Origin: Roseateles saccharophilus
Lineage (GTDB): Bacteria > Pseudomonadota > Gammaproteobacteria > Burkholderiales > Burkholderiaceae_C
DNA length: 64,000 nucleotides
Direction: 5' to 3'
NCBI RefSeq assembly: GCF_004342485.1
Contig: NZ_SMBU01000001.1
Span: forward strand, 62,001 to 126,000
The notes under the pieces are model-generated. The model worked only from the letters and a program-made list of their open reading frames with translations, did no database searches and had not been told where the DNA came from. Positions 34,132 to 43,225 of the stretch are shown piece by piece. Each line of letters starts with the position of its first letter. Position 1 is the first letter of the stretch. The translations under genes were made by a program, and so were the position numbers.

Positions 34132-36396
34132 ATGACCGGGTTGTTATTGATCAGCACCAGCTTGATCGCGCTGCTCGGCGCCACGCTGCTGGTGCTGGCC
34201 CGGCTGGAGCCGCAACACCGCCACATCGGCGAATGGGGCTGGAGCCACATCTGCCTCGCGGCCGGCCTGGCGCTCGGCGTGGCCCTCGCGCCGGCGGACA
34301 CCCAGTCGCTGCACTACCGCCTGCAGGCCACCGTGGCCACGGCCGTCATCATCGCGTCGCTGGCGCTGCAGCTGGCCGGTGCCGCCCACTATGCCCGCCG
34401 GCCCTGGTCCTGGCGCCTGCTGCTGCCGGTGTTCGGCCTGCTGCTCGCCGCCATCCTCGGGCTGGCCCTGGCGCAGCAGCGCCTGGGCGTCATCGCCGGT
34501 GCCCTCATCCTCGCGGGCGGCGCCTGGCTGGCCGGTGCCTGGCTGTGGCGGATGGGCGAGGCGGGCGAGCGCTTCGTCGCCGCCTGCTTCTTCGCCTCCG
34601 GCCTCGTGCACCTCAGCGGCCCGCTGCTGGACCCGCTGGCCCGCTCGGTGCTCACCCACGTCTTCGGCACCTATGTGCAGGGCGTGCTGGCGATGGCGCT
34701 GATCCTGCTGTCGGTGCGTCGCGCCCACCAGGAGACCGAGCGTGTCAACGCAAGGCTGCGCCAGCTCTACGAGCAGTCCATGCAGGGGCTGGTCGTGCTG
34801 CGCGACGGCCGGGCCGTCTATGCGAACCCGGCGGCGCTGGCGATGTTCGGCTTCGACGGCGTGGATCAGGTGGGTGCCATCGCACCGCTGATCGCCGCGG
34901 CCGATGCCGACGCCGTGCAGGCGCGCTACACGGCCCTGCTGCAACGGCGCCGCGGCCATGCCGCCTGGGAGGGCGAGCGTTGCCGGCGCGACGGCAGCGC
35001 CCTCTATCTGCGCGGCAGCTCCAGCTACATCGAGTGGGAGGGTGGCCCGGCCCTGCTGGAGCTGATGCTGGACGACACCGAGCGCCAGCGCGCCACCGAG
35101 GCGCTGCGGCGCCAGGCCCTGCACGACGAGCTGACCGACCTGCCCAACCGCCATGCGGCGCTGGCCCGGCTGGCCGAGCTGACGCGGCCCGGCGGCCCGG
35201 GCTTTGCGCTGCTGTCGGCGGACCTGGACCGCTTCCAGCTCGTCAACGAAAGCCTGGGCCACGAGGTCGGCGACGCGCTGCTGCAGGCCATCGCCCGGCG
35301 GCTGCGCGAAGCCCTACCGCCCGAGGCCCTGCTGGCCCGCCTGGGTGAAGACCAGTTCCTGCTGTTGCAGCCCGGCATCGACGACGACGCGGCCGCGCAG
35401 CTTGCCGGCCAGCTGCTGCTCGCGCTGCTGACCGCCCCTTTTGCCGTCGGCCACCGCGCGCTGTATGTGCATCTGTCGGTCGGCATCGCGCGCTTCCCGG
35501 CCCATGGCCGGGATGGCGCGGCGCTGCTGCGCGCCGCCGACATGGCCATGCACCAGGCCAAGCAGCTGCCCGGCGCGGCGGCCGTGATCTTCCAGCCCGC
35601 GATGGCGGCGAGTGCCGGCAGCCTGCTGGAGATCGAGCAGGCCCTGGCCGTGGCCATCGAGCGCGGTGAGTTCCAGCTCGACTACCAGCCCAAGTTCGCG
35701 TCCGGCAGCCGGCGCCTCGCAGGCTTCGAGGCCCTGGTGCGCTGGCAGCGGCCGGGGCAGGGCCGCGTCAGCCCGGCGGACTTCATCCCCGCGGCCGAGC
35801 GCACCGGCCAGATCGTGACGCTGGGCGCGCTGATCCTGCGCGAGGCCGCCGGGCGGCTGCGCGCCTGGCAGCAGCAGGGCCTGGCTGTGCTGCCGGTGGC
35901 GGTCAATGTGTCGCCGCTGCAGTTCGAGGACGCGGGTTTCGCCGACTGGCTGCTGGCCCTGGTGCGCGAGCATGGCCTGGCCCCGGCCAGCATCGAGGTC
36001 GAGATCACCGAGACCGCCGCGATGACCCATATGGACCGCGTGCTGCCCCAACTGGCACGGCTGCGCGAGGCCGGCGTGGGCGTGGCCTTCGACGACTTCG
36101 GCACCGGCCAGAGCTCGCTGACGCTGCTGCGCCGCCTGCCGATCACGACGCTCAAGCTCGACCGCAGCATGGTGGACCCGCTGCCCGAGCCCTCGGCCGG
36201 CGCCATCGTGCGCGCGGCCTGCGTGCTGGCGGAGGCGCTGGGCCTGACCGTGGTGGCCGAAGGCGTGGAGACCGAGCTGCAGGCGACCGAGGTCGAGCGC
36301 CTGGGCTGCACGCATCTGCAGGGCTGGCTGCTGGGGCGCCCGCTGGGCGCGGACGCGGCGGGGGCCTTGCTCAGCGCGCCTTCATCGGGCCATTAG
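34132..36396 (+). CDS. Membrane PAS-GGDEF-EAL protein, probable c-di-GMP phosphodiesterase
   Basis: 754-residue signalling protein. The first ~200 residues hold six to seven hydrophobic helices, then a PAS-like domain (LYEQSMQGLVVLRDGRAVYANPAALAMFGF). The GGDEF domain has lost its motif (GEDQF in LLARLGEDQFLLLQ), so cyclase activity is unlikely. The EAL domain is intact: FEALVRW, NVSPLQF, EITE and DDFGTGQSSLTLLRRLPI. The usual role of such hybrids is to break down c-di-GMP, with the degenerate GGDEF acting as a GTP sensor. The start is placed at ATG 34132 (AGGA about 9 bp upstream); GTG 34126 is possible. Its 3' end overlaps the convergent psd gene by 15 bp. Confidence 0.92.
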   Translation: MTGLLLISTSLIALLGATLLVLARLEPQHRHIGEWGWSHICLAAGLALGVALAPADTQSLHYRLQATVATAVIIASLALQLAGAAHYARRPWSWRLLLPVFGLLLAAILGLALAQQRLGVIAGALILAGGAWLAGAWLWRMGEAGERFVAACFFASGLVHLSGPLLDPLARSVLTHVFGTYVQGVLAMALILLSVRRAHQETERVNARLRQLYEQSMQGLVVLRDGRAVYANPAALAMFGFDGVDQVGAIAPLIAAADADAVQARYTALLQRRRGHAAWEGERCRRDGSALYLRGSSSYIEWEGGPALLELMLDDTERQRATEALRRQALHDELTDLPNRHAALARLAELTRPGGPGFALLSADLDRFQLVNESLGHEVGDALLQAIARRLREALPPEALLARLGEDQFLLLQPGIDDDAAAQLAGQLLLALLTAPFAVGHRALYVHLSVGIARFPAHGRDGAALLRAADMAMHQAKQLPGAAAVIFQPAMAASAGSLLEIEQALAVAIERGEFQLDYQPKFASGSRRLAGFEALVRWQRPGQGRVSPADFIPAAERTGQIVTLGALILREAAGRLRAWQQQGLAVLPVAVNVSPLQFEDAGFADWLLALVREHGLAPASIEVEITETAAMTHMDRVLPQLARLREAGVGVAFDDFGTGQSSLTLLRRLPITTLKLDRSMVDPLPEPSAGAIVRAACVLAEALGLTVVAEGVETELQATEVERLGCTHLQGWLLGRPLGADAAGALLSAPSSGH

Positions 36397-37218
36397 CTCG
36401 CCCATGCGGACCGCGCCGCCGGGCTGCCAGGCCGGGTTGAACTGCAGGCCGCTGTTCTGGAACAGCATCACGACGGTCGAGCCGAGCAGGAAGCGGCCCA
36501 TCTCGTCGCCCTGGGCGAGCGTCGCCTGGCCCGGCGCATAGGTCCACTCGCGCACCGGGCCTTCGCGCTTGATCTGGCCATGCCAGACCGTGGCCATGCT
36601 GCCGACGATGGTGGCGCCCACCAGCACCAGCACCCAGCGGCCTAAAGCGTCGTCGTCGAACACGCAGACCAGCCGCTCGTTGCGCGCGAACAGCCCCGGC
36701 ACGCCGCGCGCCGTCGTCGGGTTCACCGAGAACAGCTCGCCCGGCACATGCACCATGCGCAGCAGGCGGCCGGCGGCCGGCATGTGGATGCGGTGGTAGT
36801 CCCTGGGGCTCAGGTAGAGGTTGGCGAACAGGCCGTCCTGGAATTGCGCGGCCAGCGCCGTGTCGCCGCCGACCAGGGCCGCCGTCGAGAAGGCCTGGCC
36901 CTTGGCCTGGTAGACCTGGTCGCCCTGGATGCGGCCGACCTGGCTGATCGCGCCGTCCACCGGGCAGATCAGCGACGCGCTGGCCAGCGGCCGCGCGCCG
37001 GGCTTCAGCGCCCGGGTGAAGAAGTCGTTGAAGGTCTTGTAGGCTCCGATGTCCGGCTCGGCCGCCTCGGCCATGTTCACGCCGTAGCGGGCGACGAAGC
37101 GACGGATGGTGGACGTCGTCAGCCCGCCCATCGGCTTGGACGCGTAGTGCCCGGCCAGGCGCGTCATCGCGAGCTTTGGCATCAGGTACTGCGGCAGGAC
37201 TTTGAGTCGATCGGACAT
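36382..37218 (-). CDS. psd: Phosphatidylserine decarboxylase proenzyme
   Basis: 278-residue membrane-associated enzyme that converts phosphatidylserine to phosphatidylethanolamine. The self-cleavage motif LGST is at 245-248, where cleavage before Ser247 yields the pyruvoyl group. Catalytic residues Asp88 (PVDGA) and His145 (DYHRIHMP) complete the known triad. The N-terminal FNDFFTRALKPGARP segment is typical of the proteobacterial short form. It is monocistronic on the minus strand and divergent from trhO. Confidence 0.96.
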   Translation of the reverse strand: MSDRLKVLPQYLMPKLAMTRLAGHYASKPMGGLTTSTIRRFVARYGVNMAEAAEPDIGAYKTFNDFFTRALKPGARPLASASLICPVDGAISQVGRIQGDQVYQAKGQAFSTAALVGGDTALAAQFQDGLFANLYLSPRDYHRIHMPAAGRLLRMVHVPGELFSVNPTTARGVPGLFARNERLVCVFDDDALGRWVLVLVGATIVGSMATVWHGQIKREGPVREWTYAPGQATLAQGDEMGRFLLGSTVVMLFQNSGLQFNPAWQPGGAVRMGELMAR

Positions 37219-37300
37219 GGGCTTGGGCCGTAGGGGGTCGGGGATTCTAGGAGCGCACCTCCGGCGCGCAGCCTAGGGTCAGCGCGGACAATCCGGGCCG

Positions 37301-38095
37301 ATGTCCCTGCTCCACAGCTCCTTCTACCGCTTCACGCCGCTGGCCGATCCCGCCGCCTTCGCCGGCTGGCTGCGCCAGGCGGCCCAGGGCCTGGGCGGCG
37401 TCGTGCTGGTGGCCGAAGAGGGTCTGAGCGCGGCCGTCGCCGGGCCGGCCGACACGCTGGCCGGCTTCGAGTCCGCGCTGCAGCAGCAGCCCGGCTTTGC
37501 CGGCCTGCATTTCAAGCACAACGCCTGCGAGCGTCTGCCCTTCAGCCGGCTCAAGGTCAGCGTCAAGCGCGAGATCGTCGCCTTCGGCATCCCTGGCGTC
37601 AGGGGCCGCGACGCTACCGACACCCATGTCAGCCCGCAGCGCTGGCGCGAACTGCTGGCCGAGCCCGGCACCGTCGTGCTCGACAACCGCAACAGCTTCG
37701 AGTTCAGGCTGGGGCGCTTTCGCGGCGCCATCGACCCCGGCGTGGCCCACTTCCGCGACTTCCCGGCCTATGTCGAGGCGCACCGCGACGAATGGCAGGG
37801 CAAGACGGTCGCGATGTATTGCACCGGCGGCATCCGCTGCGAGAAGACGGCGGCCTGGATGCAGGCCCAGGGGCTGAAGGTCGCGCAGCTGGACGGCGGC
37901 ATCCTGAACTTCCTCGAAACCTTCCCCGACGCCGCGCAGGACTGGCAGGGCGAGTGCTATGTCTTCGACAAGCGCATCGCCATCGACGCGCAGGCCCGCG
38001 AGACCGGCACGACGGCCGAAGCCGTCTTCACCGACCCGGCGGACGCCTGGCGTCTGGCGCGGGCACGGCGTCTGGACCCGGCCGCGGAGGACTGA
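37301..38095 (+). CDS. trhO: tRNA uridine(34) hydroxylase, rhodanese-like
   Basis: 264-residue protein of the YceA/UPF0176 family, which makes 5-hydroxyuridine at wobble position 34 of certain tRNAs. An N-terminal acylphosphatase-like half (FYRFTPLADP, then GGVVLVAEEGLSAAVAG) is followed by a rhodanese domain with the active-site loop CTGGIRCEK (Cys174, Cys180) and the LDGGI strand. Family length is normal for the trimmed form lacking the C-terminal Zn segment. A repeat element begins exactly at its stop. Confidence 0.92.
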   Translation: MSLLHSSFYRFTPLADPAAFAGWLRQAAQGLGGVVLVAEEGLSAAVAGPADTLAGFESALQQQPGFAGLHFKHNACERLPFSRLKVSVKREIVAFGIPGVRGRDATDTHVSPQRWRELLAEPGTVVLDNRNSFEFRLGRFRGAIDPGVAHFRDFPAYVEAHRDEWQGKTVAMYCTGGIRCEKTAAWMQAQGLKVAQLDGGILNFLETFPDAAQDWQGECYVFDKRIAIDAQARETGTTAEAVFTDPADAWRLARARRLDPAAED

Positions 38096-38170
38096 GGCCG
38101 GATCGAGAACAGGCCCTGCGGCCTGTTCGACGCCTGCCGAAGGGCGGCCGCCATGCAGGGCGGCCGGCAT
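38094..38170. repeat. Dispersed two-hairpin repeat, inverted copy
   Basis: TGAGGCCGG, then GAACAGGCC-CTGC-GGCCTGTTC, then GCCTGCCGAAGG, then a second hairpin GCCGCCATGCAGGGCGGC. It is the reverse complement of the repeats at 7105-7262, nearest to the copy at 7182-7262. It lies directly after trhO and may help end that transcript. Confidence 0.8.
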
Positions 38171-38279
38171 GATTCCCCCGGCGCGGAGCAAAGCTTCCGG
38201 GCCGCCGCGGGTGCGCGCTGCCGCAAACGCCGACAATGCCGACGCGCGTCGCTTGCGCGCACCGAAATCTCCTCATTCG

Positions 38280-39581
38280 ATGTCCCATCTGATCGTCCAC
38301 GGCGGCACGCCCCTCTCCGGCCGCATCACCCCCTCGGCCAACAAGAACGCCGTCCTGCCCATCCTCTGCGCCACGCTGCTGACCCGTCAGCCCGTGCGCC
38401 TGCGCGGCGTGCCCGAGATCACCGACGTGAAGAAGATCGTCGAGGTCTTCCGCAAGCTCGGCTCCAAGGTCGACCTGGACTTCAAGACCGGCATCCTGGA
38501 CGTCCACCACGAGCACACCCGTTTCGACCCCAACGTCGACCGCCTGCCCGAGGAGATGCGCTCCTCCATCATGCTGGTGCCGGGCCTGATGGCGCGCTTC
38601 GGCGCGGCCCGCATCGAGGACGACGTCAAGGGCTGCACGCTGGGCGCGCGCGAGATCGACCCTCATGTCGAGGTGTTCGAGCGCTTCGGTGCCCAGGTCG
38701 AGCGCCTGCCCGACGGCCTGATCCTGCGCGTGCACCGCCCGCTGACTGCGAATGCGCACTGGACGGACTACGCCTCCGTCACGACGACCGAGAACTTCGT
38801 GCTCTGCGCGGCCCTGGCCGACGGCGTCTCCACGCTGACCAACGCCGCCAGCGAGCCCCATGTGCAGGAGTTCTGCAACTTCATGTCCCTGCTGGGCGCG
38901 AAGATCGAAGGCCACGGCACCTCCAAGCTGAAGATCACCGGCGTGCAGGAACTCGGCGGCGCCGACTACAGCTTCACCGAGGACTTCCACGAGATCGTCA
39001 CCTTCCTGGCCCTGGGCGCCATCACCGGCGGCAATGTGCAGGTCAAGAACGGCGCGCCCGAGATGTTCCCGCTGCTGGACCGCACCTTCGCGAAGTTCGG
39101 CGTGCAGGTCAGGCACGAGGACGGCTGGAGCAGCGTGCACGCCAACGGCCCGCTGAAGGTCAAGGAGCCCTTCACGCGCAACATCCTGCAGAAGGTCGAG
39201 GCGGCGCCCTGGCCCTATGTGCCGGTGGACCTGCTGCCCATCTTCGTGGCCCTGGGCGTCAAGGCCGAGGGCAGCGTGATGTTCTGGAACAAGGTCTACG
39301 ACGGCGCGATGGGCTGGACCAGCGAACTGGCCAAGTTCGGCGCCCACGCATTCCTCAGCGACCCGCACCGCATGATCACCTTCGGCGGCAAGCCGCTGAG
39401 CCCGGCCGAGGTCGAGAGCCCCTACATCATCCGCGTCGCCATCGCGCTGCTGATGGTGGCGGCGAGCATCCCGGGCAAGAGCGTGATCCGCAATGCGACG
39501 CCTATTCGCCGCGCCCATCCCAATTTCGTCGAGCACATCGGCGAGCTGGGCGCGCGCATGGAATGGGTCGAGGGCGATTGA
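38280..39581 (+). CDS. murA: UDP-N-acetylglucosamine 1-carboxyvinyltransferase (MurA type)
   Basis: 433-residue enolpyruvyl transferase, first committed step of peptidoglycan synthesis: PEP + UDP-GlcNAc. Lys22-Asn23 (SANKNAVLP) and the loop Cys119 in KGCTLGAREID match the catalytic residues of E. coli MurA (Lys22, Asn23, Cys115), so fosfomycin target features are retained. The two inside-out alpha/beta domains fit the length. The sequence is rather divergent from the canonical form (TSELAKFGAHAFLSDPHRMITFGGKPLSP near the end) and it is not in the usual mla/his neighbourhood, so it may be a second, paralogous MurA. The ATG at 38280 lies about 180 bp after trhO. A periplasmic protein gene follows 2 bp after its stop. 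Confidence 0.85.
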   Translation: MSHLIVHGGTPLSGRITPSANKNAVLPILCATLLTRQPVRLRGVPEITDVKKIVEVFRKLGSKVDLDFKTGILDVHHEHTRFDPNVDRLPEEMRSSIMLVPGLMARFGAARIEDDVKGCTLGAREIDPHVEVFERFGAQVERLPDGLILRVHRPLTANAHWTDYASVTTTENFVLCAALADGVSTLTNAASEPHVQEFCNFMSLLGAKIEGHGTSKLKITGVQELGGADYSFTEDFHEIVTFLALGAITGGNVQVKNGAPEMFPLLDRTFAKFGVQVRHEDGWSSVHANGPLKVKEPFTRNILQKVEAAPWPYVPVDLLPIFVALGVKAEGSVMFWNKVYDGAMGWTSELAKFGAHAFLSDPHRMITFGGKPLSPAEVESPYIIRVAIALLMVAASIPGKSVIRNATPIRRAHPNFVEHIGELGARMEWVEGD

Positions 39582-39583
39582 GC

Positions 39584-40486
39584 ATGCGCCGGGGCCGGGC
39601 CCTGGTGGCCCTGCTGGCCATTGGTGTGGCCCGGGCGGCACCGCCCATCGAGACGATCCGCTGGGTGGCCCAGGACATGCCGCCGCATTTCAGCTTCGTG
39701 CAGGGCCATGCGCCGCGCTCGGTGGCCGAGCTGGGCAACGGCGAGGTGGACGGCTTCATGCGCCTGCTGCTGGCACGCATGCCCGGCTACCGGCACGAGT
39801 TCGTCGCGGCCAGCACGGCGCGCTACGAAGCCGAGAGCCGGCGCGGCGAGACGCTCTGCTCCACGCTGCATGTGCGCACGCCGGCGCGCATGACCTGGGC
39901 CTACTTCTCCCACCTCTACCCGCCGCTGATCTCGCGCGAGATCCACGTCGTCGTGCGCCGCGAGTCCCTGGCGCGTATGAACCAGGGCCGGCCCGGGGAT
40001 GGTCGCCTCGTGCTCGCCGAGCTGCTCAAGCGCGATGACCTGCACCTGCTGCTGGCGCGCGACCGCGCCTACGGCGCCCAGATCGACAACCAGCTCGCCC
40101 AGCAGGCCGTGCCGCGCATGACCGTCGGCGCCCAGCTCAGCAGCCAGCTGCTGAACATGCTGCGCGCCGGCCGCATGGACTACACGCTGGAGTACCCGTC
40201 CATCGTCAAGGACTACCTCAAGCGGATCGGCGACCCCGATGCCCTCGTCGCGCTGCCGGTGGCCGAGGGCCTGAGCACGCTGGTGGCCACCGTGTCCTGC
40301 AGCCGCACGCCCGAGGGCCGGCGCCGGATCGAGGCCATCGATGCGGCCGTGCGCGCCCTCGCCCGCGAGCCCGACCGCGAGGCCTGGGTGCGGGAGTGGC
40401 GCGGCGACAGGGTCGACCCGGCCGACCTCAAGCGCCTGAACGCCTACATGGACGAACGCGCCCGCGGCGGGCCGCGCATCGAGTGA
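39584..40486 (+). CDS. Periplasmic binding-protein-like protein (TIGR02285-like)
   Basis: 300-residue exported protein with a short signal peptide (MRRGRALVALLAIGVARA). The mature chain starts IETIRWVAQDMPPHFSFVQG, the opening of the TIGR02285 / SBP family 3-like group, and retains YFSHLYPPLISREIHVVVRR and a hinge pattern RMDYTLEYP. No transporter genes are adjacent. Such orphan proteins in Burkholderiales and Vibrio may be sensor partners rather than transport components. It starts 2 bp after murA and its stop overlaps the next start (GTGA), giving the run murA - this gene - pseudouridine synthase - GGDEF. Confidence 0.75.
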   Translation: MRRGRALVALLAIGVARAAPPIETIRWVAQDMPPHFSFVQGHAPRSVAELGNGEVDGFMRLLLARMPGYRHEFVAASTARYEAESRRGETLCSTLHVRTPARMTWAYFSHLYPPLISREIHVVVRRESLARMNQGRPGDGRLVLAELLKRDDLHLLLARDRAYGAQIDNQLAQQAVPRMTVGAQLSSQLLNMLRAGRMDYTLEYPSIVKDYLKRIGDPDALVALPVAEGLSTLVATVSCSRTPEGRRRIEAIDAAVRALAREPDREAWVREWRGDRVDPADLKRLNAYMDERARGGPRIE

Positions 40487-41391
40487 GTCGTCCTCCCAAG
40501 CCCGCGCTGCCCTTGCGCGACGGCGTCGCCGCCAGCGCGGTGTTCTGCCCGGCCGGCCCTTGGCCGAGTTTCGCGGCCTTCCTGAACGAGCGCCTGCCGC
40601 GCGTGCTCGACTGGCCCGAGCGCATCGCGCGCGGCGACGTCGTGGACGACGACGGCCGCGCGATCGCCGACGCGCCCTACCGCGCCGGCCGCCGCGTCTA
40701 CTACTGGCGCTACCTGGAAGCCGAGCCCGAGGTGCCGTTCGACGCGCGCATCGTCTTCCAGGACGAGCACCTGCTGGTGGCGGACAAGCCCCACTTCCTG
40801 CCGGTCACGCCCAGCGGCCTGTACGCGCGTCAGACGCTGATGGCGCGGCTGCGCCACACGACCGGCCTCGCGGACCTGATCCCCATCCACCGGCTGGACC
40901 GCGAGACGGCCGGCCTGGTCGTGTTCGGTGTCAGGCGCGACGAGCGCGACGCCTACCACCAGCTGTTCCGCGAACGCAGCGTCGCCAAGGTCTACGAGGC
41001 CATCGCGCCGCGGGGCGACGGCCCCTGGCCGCGTACCGTGCATCACCGCCTGGCCGAGCCCGCGGGCGAGAACTTCATGCAGATGCAGGTCGTCGAGGGC
41101 GAGCCCAACGCCGAGACCTGGATCGATCTCGTCGAGCCGCTCGCGGGCGGCCTGGCCCGCTACGAGCTGCGCCCGCACACCGGCGCGCGCCACCAGTTGC
41201 GCGCGCAGATGAACGCGCTGGGCCTGCCCATCGTCGGCGACCGCATCTACCCGGTGCTGCAGCCGCACGAGAACCCGCCGCGCTTCGATGCGCCGCTGCA
41301 ACTCGTCGCCCGCGAGATTTCGTTCACGGACCCACTCACGGGTGGGCTGCGTTTTTTTTCACGCAGTACCGCGACAATCGCGCCGCTATGA
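40483..41391 (+). CDS. RluA-family pseudouridine synthase
   Basis: 302-residue RNA-modifying enzyme that isomerises uridine to pseudouridine in rRNA or tRNA. The catalytic Asp lies in IPIHRLDRETAGLVVF. Other family motifs are VVDKPHFLPVTPSG-like (here LVADKPHFLPVTPSG) and PHTGARHQLRAQMNALGLPIVGD. The N-terminal ~90 residues (FLNERLPRVLDWPERIARGDVVDDDG) look like a degenerate S4-type domain. The GTG start at 40483 overlaps the upstream stop. Near the 3' end the coding sequence contains a T8 run (41352-41359) preceded by a small hairpin, unusual in this genome. The stop overlaps the GGDEF gene start (ATGA). The target RNA is unknown. Confidence 0.9.
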   Translation: MSRPPKPALPLRDGVAASAVFCPAGPWPSFAAFLNERLPRVLDWPERIARGDVVDDDGRAIADAPYRAGRRVYYWRYLEAEPEVPFDARIVFQDEHLLVADKPHFLPVTPSGLYARQTLMARLRHTTGLADLIPIHRLDRETAGLVVFGVRRDERDAYHQLFRERSVAKVYEAIAPRGDGPWPRTVHHRLAEPAGENFMQMQVVEGEPNAETWIDLVEPLAGGLARYELRPHTGARHQLRAQMNALGLPIVGDRIYPVLQPHENPPRFDAPLQLVAREISFTDPLTGGLRFFSRSTATIAPL

Positions 41392-42506
41392 GCTCGTCGC
41401 CCGACACCCAAGCCCAGGCGCAGGTCCAGGAACTGCGCCACCGGCTGCAGTCGCTGCTGGACGCCGCCCACGCCAACGAGCGCAAGCTCGACCGCTTCGA
41501 CGCGCTGGAGCGCCGCCTCATCGCGGTGAGCTCGATGGAGGAACTGGTCAACCTGCTGCTGGTCGACTGCCGCGCCGATTTCGGGCTGGACGCCGCCGAG
41601 CTCTGGCTGGTCGACGTGGACGACGAGTTGCGCCGCTCGCTGCCGACGCTGCCCATGGCCAAGGCGCCGCGGCTGCTGGACGGCCACGGTCCGCTGAGGG
41701 AGCTGTTCGGCGCCGCGCGCACGACCCGGCTGATCGGGCCCGGCCCCGACGCCGGGCTGCTGCCCGCGGCCTTCGAGGCCGACGCCGGCGTGCGCTCGGC
41801 AGCCCTGCTGCCGCTGATCCGCCAGGGCCTGCTGATCGGCGGCCTGCACCTGGGCTCGCGCGACCCCGAGCGCTACGACGCCGCCTCGGGCACCAAGTTC
41901 CTGGACCGGCTCGCGGCCATCGCGGCCATCGCCATCGAGAGCATGCTCAACCGCGAGCGCCTGCGCCGCGCCGGCATGACCGATGGCCTGACCGGCGTGC
42001 ACAACCGCCGCTACTTCGACCACCGCAGCCTCATCGAGTTCAGCCAGGCCGTGCGCCACCGCTACCCGCTGGCCTGCCTGTTCCTGGACATCGACCACTT
42101 CAAGGCCATCAACGACGGCCACGGTCACCCGGTCGGCGACGAGGTGCTGCGCCAGGTCGGCGGTCTGATCCTGCGCTCGCTGCGCACCGGCGACCTGGCC
42201 GCCCGCTACGGTGGCGAGGAGTTCGTCGTGCTGCTGCCCCGCACCGACCTCGCCGGCGCCCGCGAGGTGGCCGAGCGCATCCGCCACATGGTGCAGGAGG
42301 CGCCCTTCATCACGCCCGAGGGCGGCACCGTCGGCGCGACGCTGTCCGCCGGCCTGGCCATGCTGCCGCCCGGCGCGACCAGCTTTGCCGACCTGCTGGC
42401 TGCGGCGGATCGGGCTCTCTACGAGGCCAAGCGGGCAGGGCGCAACCGCACGGTGGCGGCGTGCGACGAGGCGGACATCAACGCAGCCACTGCAGCTGCA
42501 TCGTGA
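41388..42506 (+). CDS. GAF-GGDEF diguanylate cyclase
   Basis: 372-residue soluble signalling enzyme. A short coiled coil (RHRLQSLLDAAHANERKLDRFDALERRLIA) is followed by a GAF/DUF484-like sensor (about 40-190) and a GGDEF domain (195-360). The active-site motif is GGEEF (ARYGGEEFVVLLP) and an RxxD inhibitory site (RTGD) lies five residues before it, so it should make c-di-GMP with product inhibition. It begins inside an ATGA overlap with the pseudouridine-synthase gene. Its 3' end overlaps the convergent beta-barrel gene by 29 bp. Confidence 0.93.
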   Translation: MSSSPDTQAQAQVQELRHRLQSLLDAAHANERKLDRFDALERRLIAVSSMEELVNLLLVDCRADFGLDAAELWLVDVDDELRRSLPTLPMAKAPRLLDGHGPLRELFGAARTTRLIGPGPDAGLLPAAFEADAGVRSAALLPLIRQGLLIGGLHLGSRDPERYDAASGTKFLDRLAAIAAIAIESMLNRERLRRAGMTDGLTGVHNRRYFDHRSLIEFSQAVRHRYPLACLFLDIDHFKAINDGHGHPVGDEVLRQVGGLILRSLRTGDLAARYGGEEFVVLLPRTDLAGAREVAERIRHMVQEAPFITPEGGTVGATLSAGLAMLPPGATSFADLLAAADRALYEAKRAGRNRTVAACDEADINAATAAAS

Positions 42507-43188
42507 ACATGTCGCCGCGGCGGCCGTAGGTCTTGCCGAACAGATAGGCCGTGTTCAGCGTCACGGTGTCCGGCCCCTCGTCCCACAAGGTGGCCAGCAG
42601 GGCCGGCCCGGCGCGGTGGGACTGGCGCGCATGCGGCAGCCAGTCGTTCCAGCGCCCGACCTCGCTGAAGCCCTCGGCGCCCAGCCGCCAGCCGGGGGCG
42701 ACGCGATAGACGCCGCGCCACTGCAGCTTCAGCCGGGTGTCGCGCCGGCCGCTGTCGTACTCCCAGAACGCGTTGGCGTTCAGCTTGAGGCGGCCGAGGT
42801 CGGTCTGCCAGACGGGGCCCAGCTCCAGCGCATGGGTCCGGTCGCCGGGGTTGCGCACGAGCTGGGCGTGGAGGGCGAGGTCATAGGGCTTCTCGCCCTG
42901 GGTCAGCAGCACCTCGTTGATCCAGTTCCAGCTGTCCAGCGTGGCGCCGCCGAGGCTTTCGCCCTCCCAGCTCGCCAGCAGCCGCGTCGTCCAGCGCGTA
43001 TTGACGCCGTAGCTCAGGCCCAGTTCGGGCCAGAGCGTCGCGCCTTCGCCCGGCGGCTTCACGGTCCAGTAGCGCAGCTCGGCGCCCACGCGACCGGCCT
43101 GGTCATAGAGGGTGACGATGTAGTAACCGGGGTCGGCGCGGGCCGGCCCGGCCAGTGCGGCAAGCAACACCCAGTGCCAAATTCGCAT
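42478..43188 (-). CDS. Outer-membrane beta-barrel-like protein of unknown function
   Basis: 236 residues with a signal peptide (MRIWHWVLLAALAGPARA). The rest alternates polar and aromatic residues in strand-like segments (GAELRYWTVKPPG, LGLSYGVNTRWTTRLLASWEGE, RLKLNANAFWEYDSGRRDTRLKLQWRGVYRVAPGWRLGAEGFSEVG) and ends MFTMQLQWLR, consistent with an 8-12-strand barrel with an aromatic C-terminal strand. I recognise no catalytic motif and no named family with certainty. It is monocistronic, convergent with the GGDEF gene and divergent from the SBP gene 37 bp away. Confidence 0.75.
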   Translation of the reverse strand: MRIWHWVLLAALAGPARADPGYYIVTLYDQAGRVGAELRYWTVKPPGEGATLWPELGLSYGVNTRWTTRLLASWEGESLGGATLDSWNWINEVLLTQGEKPYDLALHAQLVRNPGDRTHALELGPVWQTDLGRLKLNANAFWEYDSGRRDTRLKLQWRGVYRVAPGWRLGAEGFSEVGRWNDWLPHARQSHRAGPALLATLWDEGPDTVTLNTAYLFGKTYGRRGDMFTMQLQWLR

Positions 43189-43225
43189 GGCGGCACTTTA
43201 GAGCCGAGGCCCACAATGCTCCGTC

